The translations under genes were made by a program, and so were the position numbers. This document shows, in pieces, positions 1 to 6,110 of a DNA stretch of 11,685 nt. The notes under the pieces were generated by a model, which did no database searches, had not been told where the DNA came from, and saw nothing but the letters and a program-made list of their open reading frames with translations. Each line of letters opens with the position of its first letter. Position 1 is the stretch's first letter. This stretch comes from CAYGAM01 sp964347915 (GTDB lineage: Archaea > Thermoproteota > Nitrososphaeria > Nitrososphaerales > Nitrosopumilaceae), in the NCBI GenBank assembly GCA_964347915.1, contig CAYGAM010000064.1, positions 1 to 11,685 on the forward strand, read 5' to 3'.

Positions 1-1
1 C

Positions 2-2749
2 CACGTCACCTTGTACCTGCGATCCTTGTTCTTCACACCCCCCCCCCCCCCGCCCAGTACATCATACTCTGACGCATCAATAGTGCTGGACAGGATTCCG
101 CCTTCCGTGCATGTGGGCGAGGTGGTCACATTTACCGGACAGCTCTCCTCAAACGGGCATCCGCTTGCCGACAAGATTGTGACGATCGGCGTGGATGATC
201 GGCTCTTGCCCGATCAAACAATTGCATCCCAGCTGACCGACCGGAACGGCGGATTTGCGATAGCGTGGAGGGCAGATGCCGCGATGCCTGGGGACAGCTT
301 TGACATATATGCAGTCTTTGACGGCGATGCGGACTACGAGAGGGCCAGATCATACAATCAGGATATGACTATCATCAAGTACGGCAGCTCAATAACGCTT
401 GATTCAATACCGGGATCCGTCACGAAAGGCGAGACGGTCGCGTTCTCCGGAATGCTGAATCTTGGAGGACATAGTGCCAGAGGCGCCGTCGTGTACATCA
501 TGGACGATGTCGGCCTTGGACGCGACGAGATTATGGCGGCATTAACGGCCGACAGCGCAGGCAGGTTTCACTGGACATGGACAGCTCAGCCGCGCAGCAG
601 CGGCTCCTGGGACTTTTATGCGATCTTTGAGGGAAGCGAGAACGTGAACGGGGCGCGAAGCCAGACTGAGACCGTCGCGGTCACGCCAAAGACAGTGGCG
701 CCTCCTCCTCCGCCTCCAAGCATCACGCGTCATGACGCATCAATAGTATTAGACAGGATTCCGTCAACAGTGGAGCCTGGCAGCCAAGTGACTTTTTCGG
801 GCAGTCTGACCACGGCGTCCGGGCTTGCCGTAATTGACGCCGCGATCTATATCAAGGACGACGTTGATGTTGGACGAGACAGAATCATGGCGACCCTGAG
901 AACAGACGATGCGGGTAGGTTTTACGGTACATGGACGGCGCAGCCGCGCAGCAGCGGCTCATGGGACTTTTATGCGGTCTTTGAGGGAAGCGAGAACGTG
1001 AACGGGGCGCGAAGTCAGACATATGCTGTCACGGTCCCGTCAAGCACGCATGAACCGCCTCGTTCCGCTCCCAGTACCTCAGACCGTGACGCATCAATAG
1101 TGCTGAATAGGATCCCATCTTCCATTTATGTGAACGAGCTGGTCACGTTTACCGGACAGCTCTCCTCAAACGGGCGTCCGCTTGCCGACAAGCTTGTGAC
1201 AATCAGTGAGGACGATCCGCTCCTGCCTGACCAAACAATCGGATCTCAAAAGACCGACCGGAACGGCAAGTTTGCGATAACATGGATGGCAGACACCGCG
1301 TTAATTGAGGATGACTTTGACATATATGCAGTCTTTGATGGCGATGCGGACTACGAGAGGGCCAGATCATACAACCAGGAGATGACCGTCACAAAGTACG
1401 GCGGCTCAATAACGCTTGATCCAATACCGGGATCCGCCAGGGAAGGCGAGACGGTCACATTCTCCGGGACGCTGAGTCTTGAAGGACATGGTACAGAGGG
1501 CGACGTCGTATACATCATGGACGAGGACCCGCTAAACCCCGATGACCTACTTGTGACAGCCTACGTTGACAAGAGTGGCAACTTCTCTGCCGACTGGGTT
1601 GCGATTGATGTCGACCCGGACGCAGACGCGGACATCTACGCGGTCTTTGAAGGAAACGATGTTCAGCACAGGTTGACCACATGCGACCCCGGCCCCACCA
1701 GTTCGCTCGGTGGGCTGTGCCTGGCCACGATAAAGATATCGATATTAGAATACGCCTACCAGGAACCGCCCAGTGTGGACACAACGGGCCCATACATGAA
1801 ATTGTTTTATTCGATTCCGTTTCAGAATGCCCCCCATGTCGCCATAGTACCATCTCCTGTTTCGTATGACAAAGTCCGGAGCCACATAGTGCCCGTGGAG
1901 GAAGGCATACTGGTGTGGACAAGCTTGCTGGAGCAAAAGTACGGCGGCAACTGGGATGTCACGTTTGAGAGGATATTGCCTGGGAATTCGTTCTCATCCA
2001 GGCCCGATGTCATCGTTAACATTGACACTTATGAAACCGATTCGTTTTGCTATGATTACTATTATGGTGTGGCATTCCCAAATATGAACAGTCCAGTCCA
2101 AACCACAGTTTGCTCCACATTTGGAGATGAAAAGCGGACAAACGGCGAAGTCGCCGCAACTGCCGGCCACGAGTTCATCCACGCAGTCGGACTTGGCCAT
2201 GCATTCAACAAACCCGGCGACATGCTATGCAGTGAAGAAGTCGGCGTACAAACATGCATTCCGCTGTTTCCCAAATCCCGCACGCCGTCCGATCTGAACC
2301 TTGAGGCCGTGGCGCATCTTTACGGGACAGACGGGTTCCGGACTCCCAACAATCGCGTGCAATACAATGAAGTGTTTGCCGGCAATGTCCTGCCGCCCGG
2401 AGGCAGCGCAGATCATGCACCGGAAGCAGGCGAACTTGAGGAAGTCACACCGCCCGCTACCACTGGACCTGCTGCTGCCGCACAACCAATACCGGAATGG
2501 ATAAAGAGAACGGCAACTCTGTGGAGCGAAGGGAGCATATCTGATGGTACTTTCATCAATGCAATACAGTTTCTTATACGGGACGGAATCATAGTAGTGC
2601 CGGAAACGGAGCGGTCAGACAATGTGTCATCGCTCATTCCAGCATGGTTCAAGAGCACCACGCAGTTGTGGGCCGGCGGCGCAACATCCGATGCCGAGTT
2701 CATCAATGCAATACAGTTTCTTATACGCGAAGGCGTCATAGTAGTCTGA
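2..2749 (+). CDS. Large surface/secreted protein: Ig-like repeats plus matrixin-like zinc metalloprotease, 5' partial
   Basis: Probable extracellular zinc endopeptidase carried on a stalk of Ig-like modules. Numbering from the TTG at 11 (912 aa): Ig-like modules begin near residues 21, 124, 242, 360 and 463, with a Pro-rich linker near 232. The catalytic domain spans about 630-775, with HEFIHAVGLGH at 720-730 (HExxHxxGxxH) and a Met-turn Met738 eight residues after the third His, the spacing used by matrixins (M10). It ends with DLNLEAVAHLYG, like the usual matrixin C-terminus. Two 'IPxW' repeats follow at about 827 and 876, as I recall from secreted thaumarchaeal proteins. All three frames are open from the window start to the poly-C tract, and no signal peptide is visible, so the true N-terminus lies upstream. 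The in-frame Val-Thr at the start matches the end of an Ig module (AVTV). No membrane anchor is seen at the C-terminus. The protease call rests on motifs; the substrate is unknown. Confidence 0.85.
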   Translation, partial: HVTLYLRSLFFTPPPPPPSTSYSDASIVLDRIPPSVHVGEVVTFTGQLSSNGHPLADKIVTIGVDDRLLPDQTIASQLTDRNGGFAIAWRADAAMPGDSFDIYAVFDGDADYERARSYNQDMTIIKYGSSITLDSIPGSVTKGETVAFSGMLNLGGHSARGAVVYIMDDVGLGRDEIMAALTADSAGRFHWTWTAQPRSSGSWDFYAIFEGSENVNGARSQTETVAVTPKTVAPPPPPPSITRHDASIVLDRIPSTVEPGSQVTFSGSLTTASGLAVIDAAIYIKDDVDVGRDRIMATLRTDDAGRFYGTWTAQPRSSGSWDFYAVFEGSENVNGARSQTYAVTVPSSTHEPPRSAPSTSDRDASIVLNRIPSSIYVNELVTFTGQLSSNGRPLADKLVTISEDDPLLPDQTIGSQKTDRNGKFAITWMADTALIEDDFDIYAVFDGDADYERARSYNQEMTVTKYGGSITLDPIPGSAREGETVTFSGTLSLEGHGTEGDVVYIMDEDPLNPDDLLVTAYVDKSGNFSADWVAIDVDPDADADIYAVFEGNDVQHRLTTCDPGPTSSLGGLCLATIKISILEYAYQEPPSVDTTGPYMKLFYSIPFQNAPHVAIVPSPVSYDKVRSHIVPVEEGILVWTSLLEQKYGGNWDVTFERILPGNSFSSRPDVIVNIDTYETDSFCYDYYYGVAFPNMNSPVQTTVCSTFGDEKRTNGEVAATAGHEFIHAVGLGHAFNKPGDMLCSEEVGVQTCIPLFPKSRTPSDLNLEAVAHLYGTDGFRTPNNRVQYNEVFAGNVLPPGGSADHAPEAGELEEVTPPATTGPAAAAQPIPEWIKRTATLWSEGSISDGTFINAIQFLIRDGIIVVPETERSDNVSSLIPAWFKSTTQLWAGGATSDAEFINAIQFLIREGVIVV
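38..51. repeat. Poly-C homopolymer tract (14 C) in a poly-proline linker
   Basis: A run of 14 C encodes prolines in the linker before the first visible Ig-like module. The equivalent internal linker at about 700-716 encodes its prolines with mixed codons (cct, ccg, cca), so the pure run is unusual. A one-base length error or slippage would change the reading frame upstream, and all three frames are open there. Confidence 0.9.
71..1680 (+). repeat. Five tandem Ig-like modules with a 1017-bp displaced duplication
   Basis: Modules start near 71, 380, 734, 1088 and 1397. Modules 1 and 4 share 'TFTGQLSSNG' and 'YAVFDGDADYERARSYNQ', and modules 2 and 5 share 'GSITLD.IPGS' and 'VVYIMD'. Both pairs are offset by exactly 1017 bp. 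Module 3 begins like modules 1 and 4 ('DASIVLDRIP') but its second half matches module 2: 587-666 and 941-1020 differ at only about three of 80 bases. The pattern is A-B-(A/B chimera)-A-B, consistent with unequal recombination or gene conversion inside the gene. Confidence 0.85.
2489..2746 (+). repeat. Two C-terminal IPxW repeats containing an exact 29-bp direct repeat
   Basis: Two copies of a roughly 37-residue motif (IPEWIK... and IPAWFK...), each ending in INAIQFLIR plus a short hydrophobic tail, are spaced 49 residues apart. The stretches 2552-2580 and 2699-2727 are identical at the DNA level. From memory, this motif is frequent at the C-termini of secreted thaumarchaeal proteins, where a cell-surface attachment or sorting role is plausible but unproven. 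Confidence 0.75.
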
Positions 2750-2852
2750 GATTTTCAGCTTTGGCACAGCCAGATGTACAGAGCTTTTGCGCTTGAAGCG
2801 CTCCTACCCAATCTAATTCTGCCTGCTTGCGATCGTGCAAACTCCGGATGCC

Positions 2853-2866
2853 GATTAAAAATAATG
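2853..2866 (-). terminator. Possible T-rich terminator downstream of guaB
   Basis: On the minus strand this reads TTATTTTTAATCGG, about 130 nt past the guaB stop. Archaeal transcription commonly ends at T-rich tracts. This is the only such tract in the 246-bp convergent gap, and no stem-loop accompanies it. Confidence 0.25.
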
Positions 2867-2995
2867 CCGCATCAAAGGAACAGCATTCCTGCAGATTGCT
2901 TCTTTTCAGCGACAATGCCGACAGCCGCCTGCGCATATTGCAGCAAGATCCGGATGCCGTATGCATTATGATATCCCGCTGCATGCCTTGGATGC

Positions 2996-4423
2996 TTAGA
3001 TTACCGATACGTCGTGAGGCTGGCTTTCTGCAAAGCCGGCTCTTGATATCTTGATAAATTCTGCATTCTGCTGCATCTGGCGTATGGTGCGCGCTCCGCA
3101 ATAGCTGAGTCCCGAACGCACTCCGCCTGAAAGCTGCTTTAGAATGTCCTTGACTGTTCCGCGGTACGGCACCATTGCCTCCACGCCTTCGGCCACATAG
3201 TCGTTGAGGTCGTCGTCAATGAGAGCAGAGCCCTCCTTTGTCTTTCGTCCAAGCGAAGCTGCAAGCGATGCCATGCCCCTGTACACCTTGAACTGCTTGC
3301 CGTTCTTTGTAAGGACGGTTCCCGGAGTCTCGTCCGTTCCGCCCAGGACGCTGCCCATCATTACGGTTGACGCTCCTGCCGCCAGAGCCTTTGTAATATC
3401 TCCAGATGTCCTGGTGCCGCCGTCCGATATTATCGGTATGTCATGCTCCCGCCCCACCTTTGCGCAGTCCAGTACGGCTGTCAGCTGCGGCACCCCGGAT
3501 CCCGTAATCACCCGTGTAATGCAGATGGAGCCGGACCCTACGCCGACCTTTACTGCGTCAACGCCTGCGCTGATGAGATCCCTGGCTCCCTGGGCGGTTG
3601 CAACGTTTCCCGCTATCAGCTCGCAGTCTGGAAATCCTCGCTTGATGTGTCCTATTGCTTTCAGCGCATTCTCGCTGTGTCCGTGAGCAATGTCCACCAC
3701 TATGACATCGGCTCCCGCCTCAAGCAGCGACTCGGTTCTCTCCATAAAGTCTCCCTTGACTCCTACCGCCGCACCGACAAGCGGCCTGCCCTTTTTGTCC
3801 TTTGAGGCGTACGGATAGTCTTCCATATGCTTGATATCCTTGCTGGTGATAAGCCCTTTGACGCGTCCTGCATCGTCCGTCAGCGGCAGCTTTTCGATGC
3901 GGTTTTGGCGCAGGATCTGCTTTGCATCGTCCAGAGAAATTCCCGGCCTGGCAGCAATCACATCCTTCTTCATTACCTCGTCAATGCCGGACGAGCCGGA
4001 CTCGAATACCAGATCCCTCTTTGTCAGTATGCCGACAAGCTTGCCGCCGTCGTCCACTACAAGCAGTCCCGATATGTCGCGGCTTTGCGCGTACTCAACG
4101 GCATCCGCGACAGTCTGGCTCTGGCTTATCGTATACGGATTTTCGATCATGATGCTGCCGGAACGCTTTACCTTTAGCACTTCGTTTGCCTGCTCCTGCA
4201 TGGTCAAAAATCTGTGAATGATTCCTATGCCGCCGTACCTGGCCATTGCCACTGCCATGGCGGACTCGGTGATGGTATCCATGTTTGCCGATATTAGCGG
4301 AATGTTCAGTGAGATGCTTCTAGAGAGCCTGGTCTCAAGATTGGCCTGCGTTCTGCTTGTGATATCTGAACGCTTGGGTACGAGCAGGACATCATCAAAT
4401 GTTAATCCGTCCCTCAGCTCCAA
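2996..4423 (-). CDS. guaB: Inosine-5'-monophosphate dehydrogenase
   Basis: Catalyses NAD-dependent oxidation of IMP to XMP, the committed step of GTP synthesis, in the cytoplasm. The 475-aa length is normal for the family. It opens with the hallmark LTFDDVLLVPKRS, then a barrel segment (ISANMDTITES at 45-55), and two CBS domains at about 93-205 inserted in the barrel. The catalytic loop GVGSGSICITR has Cys301, and IISDGGTRTSGD at 331-342 is the phosphate-binding region. The flap region YRGMASLAAS is at 381-390, and the C-terminus keeps the ESQPHDV family ending. One departure is Ser where most members have Pro in GxGPGSIC. The start is TTG at 4423, directly after an in-frame TAG, so the frame cannot extend further. 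A TATA-like box about 34 nt upstream suggests a very short leader. The gene is convergent with the metalloprotease gene and appears monocistronic. Confidence 0.97.
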   Translation of the reverse strand: MELRDGLTFDDVLLVPKRSDITSRTQANLETRLSRSISLNIPLISANMDTITESAMAVAMARYGGIGIIHRFLTMQEQANEVLKVKRSGSIMIENPYTISQSQTVADAVEYAQSRDISGLLVVDDGGKLVGILTKRDLVFESGSSGIDEVMKKDVIAARPGISLDDAKQILRQNRIEKLPLTDDAGRVKGLITSKDIKHMEDYPYASKDKKGRPLVGAAVGVKGDFMERTESLLEAGADVIVVDIAHGHSENALKAIGHIKRGFPDCELIAGNVATAQGARDLISAGVDAVKVGVGSGSICITRVITGSGVPQLTAVLDCAKVGREHDIPIISDGGTRTSGDITKALAAGASTVMMGSVLGGTDETPGTVLTKNGKQFKVYRGMASLAASLGRKTKEGSALIDDDLNDYVAEGVEAMVPYRGTVKDILKQLSGGVRSGLSYCGARTIRQMQQNAEFIKISRAGFAESQPHDVSVI

Positions 4424-4449
4424 CTAAACCTTTTTCAAGATATGGGCTA

Positions 4450-4465
4450 GCGATTATAAGCTTTT
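4450..4465 (-). promoter_or_regulatory. TATA-like promoter of guaB
   Basis: The minus strand reads AAAAGCTTATAATCGC, with a TATAAT core centred near 4457, about 34 nt upstream of the TTG start. With initiation about 26 nt from the box, the leader would be only a few nucleotides, typical of archaea. No Shine-Dalgarno sequence is visible. Confidence 0.45.
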
Positions 4466-4676
4466 GTCTCAAGCATTGCACAATTTCATGCCCGCAGGAT
4501 GGCGCGCAGGAACAAAAAGTTGCACCGGCATCAGGGATTGCAGAAGTCTCTTGTTTCAGAATGTCCGGATGGTCGCGCCGCCTTTCGCGCAGGCGGAAGC
4601 GGTTTGAGCCAACGGCATTAGATCGGCAGAGCCTGTGCCAGCTTTTGGCAAGGATTCTTGTAGTGAACACATGGCG

Positions 4677-4704
4677 AGGATCCTGCCAGAATAGGACCGA
4701 TCCT
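4677..4704 (+). terminator. Small hairpin, possible terminator or island-edge structure
   Basis: AGGATC (4677-4682) pairs with GATCCT (4699-4704), and a T5 tract follows about ten bases later (4714-4718). No plus-strand gene immediately upstream needs terminating, so the role is unclear. It sits about 24 bp before the first direct repeat copy. Confidence 0.2.
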
Positions 4705-4727
4705 TACTGCCCGCTTTTTGTACTAGC

Positions 4728-4791
4728 GTAAAATGAAAGATCAATGAATGCGCGAATACACCAAAAACGGCCCTAAAAACATGGGTCTCCA
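4728..4791 (+). repeat. Direct repeat copy 1 (truncated duplicate of the antitoxin-like gene start)
   Basis: Aligns over about 60 bp with 5920-5983. The first ten bases (gtaaaatgaa) match, the core 4757-4779 is identical to 5951-5973 (23 bases), and small substitutions and a 2-bp indel lie between them. In copy 2 this is the start of a small ORF; here the same ATG (4733) meets a stop after four codons (M-K-D-Q), and no TATA-like box lies at the expected distance upstream. It is therefore a dead copy, or one end of a duplicated or inserted segment. Confidence 0.8.
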
Positions 4792-4960
4792 TTTTCAATC
4801 ACGGTACTATCAAAGGTGTTTGATCAGCTCATCCAAAACTTGTAAATTTTGGCTTGTATTATTCAATTGTCCGAAAAAATTTGATCGCGTTAGGACGATC
4901 TATTGTACACAGAATCTATTGAAATGTGGAAGATGCAAAACAAGTGCGTGAGTGAGACGC

Positions 4961-4978
4961 CAATAAAATATTTTTCTG
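4961..4978 (-). terminator. Possible T-rich terminator after the PIN-like gene
   Basis: About 30-45 nt downstream of the stop at 5009, the minus strand has AATATTTTATTG, including the 10-bp palindrome AAAATATTTT (4966-4975). This fits an archaeal T-rich terminator. Confidence 0.3.
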
Positions 4979-5008
4979 CATATGGTCTTCAAAAGTGTGC
5001 CTAAATGC

Positions 5009-5308
5009 TCACAATCTTTCTAACTTTTTTTCAAGAGCTGCAATGATTTCGCCATGAGAAGTATTTGAGTCTGAGCGTATACATCGAATGTAATTTTCTT
5101 CACATCCTCCACAGCTTTTTTTATCATTGGTAACTAAAATCATGCCATGCCTTTCAGCATATTTAAAAATTGAAAAATCATATTGCATAGGAAGCCCTTT
5201 TGAACGCAGTTTTTTCACACTTTGTGCTTCATAGCCTCTTTTTTCTAATTCTGAATCCAGCCCATCATGCATTTCGTCAACTAAAATTTTGGTTGCTGAA
5301 ACATCCAT
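5009..5308 (-). CDS. DUF5615/Mut7-C-like PIN-fold small nuclease (putative toxin)
   Basis: A 99-aa protein fitting the small PIN-like DUF5615 pattern: an opening strand with an acidic pair (ILVDE, D11/E12), a middle YDFSIFKYAERHG with D44, and ILVTNDKK with T60 and D62. These acidic positions coordinate metal in PIN-fold nucleases, and members are commonly paired with a small antitoxin. After the TxD motif there are three cysteines (C66, C69, C76), which I do not recall as usual for the family. I chose the ATG at 5308 because GAGG lies 8 nt upstream; an ATG at 5329 in the same frame would add seven residues and directly abuts the stop of the 47-aa ORF upstream, so the two may be co-translated. 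The gene is AT-rich relative to guaB and herA, suggesting acquisition. A cytoplasmic RNA-cleaving role is inferred from the family only. Confidence 0.7.
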   Translation of the reverse strand: MDVSATKILVDEMHDGLDSELEKRGYEAQSVKKLRSKGLPMQYDFSIFKYAERHGMILVTNDKKSCGGCEENYIRCIRSDSNTSHGEIIAALEKKLERL

Positions 5309-5329
5309 GATGATATCCTCACATTCCAT

Positions 5330-5473
5330 CTATTTGAACATGATCTTTGCTGAAAAATAGGCTGGATCGTGCATAAAATGAACAAGCTTGACATTCAAAA
5401 ACCGATGGCGATCAAGGTATTCAAACCGTCCGGCCCAAATCAAATCTGACAGATCGGCATTGTATGCGTTCAT
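5330..5473 (-). CDS. 47-aa hypothetical ORF directly upstream of the PIN-like gene (putative antitoxin or gene remnant)
   Basis: On the minus strand an ATG at 5473 opens a 47-codon frame (MNAYNADLSDLIWAGRFEYL...) ending in TAG at 5330-5332, with the next ATG at 5329 immediately after. The composition (mixed charged and aromatic residues) looks like real protein. The frame stays open upstream of the ATG to a TAA at 5501-5503, with a possible GTG start one codon before it. I recognise no family. Position, size and stop-start contact are those of an antitoxin before its toxin, but it could equally be the C-terminal stub of a lost gene. There is no Shine-Dalgarno sequence at the ATG, and its start overlaps the start of a plus-strand ORF at 5464. 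Confidence 0.4.
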   Translation of the reverse strand: MNAYNADLSDLIWAGRFEYLDRHRFLNVKLVHFMHDPAYFSAKIMFK

Positions 5474-5814
5474 CACTACGCGAACAGTGGTGCTGTTGTT
5501 TTAGCGCACCGGATGCGCTTGCAAGAAAACTGTTGTCCTACAAATTTGAGGTTTCTGCAGCTACAAAAGCAGTTGTTGCGGTGGTGCATGTAGCAATGCT
5601 GGAAAACTTCGATTCTGCAAAACTGAGAAAAAGAACCAACAACAGTCCGCAGTACATCTTCAGTGTGTTTCGCGAATACACGAAGTCACTTTGCATGCGG
5701 TACAACATTGGAAGAATGCGTCGGAACAAAACAGATACGCAGAATCCATTCTGCAAAACCCTCAAGAAAGAATATGTCCGGCCTTGTGGGTTTGCGCGGT
5801 TCCAGGATGCATAG
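5464..5814 (+). CDS. 116-aa hypothetical ORF, uncertain; possibly a fragment
   Basis: No family recognised. Residues about 15-75 (APDALARKLLSYKFEV ... LRKRTNNSPQYIFSVFREYT) have plausible composition and codon use, while the first residues (QWCCCF) and the basic tail are odd. The ATG overlaps by ten bases the start of the minus-strand 47-aa ORF, leaving no room for separate promoters, so at least one of the two is probably not expressed as drawn. Bases 5671-5681 (cgcgaatacac) also occur at 4751-4761 within direct repeat copy 1. The stretch to 5919 contains nothing else convincing apart from a 13-bp direct repeat (gcagaatccattc at 5739 and 5852). It may be an eroded gene in the island. Confidence 0.3.
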   Translation: MRSSLREQWCCCFSAPDALARKLLSYKFEVSAATKAVVAVVHVAMLENFDSAKLRKRTNNSPQYIFSVFREYTKSLCMRYNIGRMRRNKTDTQNPFCKTLKKEYVRPCGFARFQDA

Positions 5815-5888
5815 GAAGCGCCTGCTCACGCATATGCAGACTACAACAACAGCAGAATCCATTCAGTCCTGGCGCGTCCGATACCAAA

Positions 5889-5900
5889 CAAATTTATCCG
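5889..5900 (+). promoter_or_regulatory. TATA-like box upstream of the split antitoxin-like ORF
   Basis: CAAATTTATCC is centred about 29 nt before the ATG at 5925, the spacing expected for a leaderless archaeal transcript. The equivalent position upstream of repeat copy 1 lacks such a box. Confidence 0.4.
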
Positions 5901-5919
5901 CAAAGTGGAAAGCAGAAAT

Positions 5920-5983
5920 GTAAAATGAACGATCAATATATGCGCAAGAGTACACCAAAAACGGCCCTAAAAATAGTGTCCAC
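5920..5983 (+). repeat. Direct repeat copy 2 (start of the antitoxin-like ORF)
   Basis: Partner of 4728-4791: a 23-base identical core at 5951-5973 displaced by 1194 bp in the same orientation, with weaker identity on both sides. It includes the ATG at 5925 and the first roughly 18 codons of the small ORF, so this copy is probably the functional source. Confidence 0.8.
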
Positions 5984-6106
5984 TACAACAAAAAAGAAGA
6001 TAGAAAAACTACGATCAAAATATTACACGAGATGAGGAGAGTGGGATTGACAGACAAGAGTTTTGATAGATTAATAGTAGTGCTGATCTCCAAATCCCAG
6101 GTGTAA
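5925..6106 (+). pseudogene. Split antitoxin-like ORF pair (36 aa + 24 aa, overlapping ATGA)
   Basis: Frame 1 runs from ATG 5925 to TGA 6033-6035: a basic 36-aa peptide with STPKTALKIVSTTTKKKIEKL. Frame 2 runs from ATG 6032 to TAA 6104-6106: 24 aa with VGLTDKSFDRLIVVLI. They overlap as ATGA. Joined end to end they make about 60 aa with the layout of short ribbon-helix-helix or VapB-type archaeal antitoxins: a TxLKIS-like strand, a TKKKIEKL helix, then a 'glt.ksfd.lI..Li' segment. The resemblance is from memory. The break could be an ancient or recent frameshift, a sequencing error, programmed frameshifting or coupled translation. A GAGGAG at 6034-6039 lies 7 nt before an in-frame TTG at 6047, which could restart translation. 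The next gene begins at 6111, four bases after the final stop. Confidence 0.45.
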
Positions 6107-6110
6107 AACT

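Larger units (their letters stand above)
4424..5008. other. 585-bp intergenic region at the left edge of the AT-rich island
   Basis: No convincing gene. It holds the guaB promoter, a GC-rich structured stretch (CCGCC 4578-4582 pairing with GGCGG 4592-4596; TGCCA 4636-4640 with TGGCA 4646-4650), a hairpin at 4677-4704, and the first copy of the island's direct repeat at 4728. AT content rises from about 4730. Open frames here (for example plus 4399-4731 and 4748-4951) have unnatural composition, no family resemblance and no promoter, and I treat them as chance. Confidence 0.6.

Noticed and set aside
3204..3686. Plus-strand 160-aa open frame across guaB
   Set aside because: Antisense to a well-supported IMP dehydrogenase; low-complexity Ser/Pro/Ala composition of a codon-bias shadow.
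4395..4800. Overlapping open frames in the guaB upstream region (plus 4399-4731, minus 4395-4670, minus 4556-4798)
   Set aside because: Cys/Ser/Arg-rich chance composition, no promoter or family resemblance, and they overlap the guaB promoter.
5538..5765. Minus-strand 75-aa hydrophobic open frame
   Set aside because: Shadow of the plus-strand ORF at 5464-5814; no start signal, composition explained by the complement.
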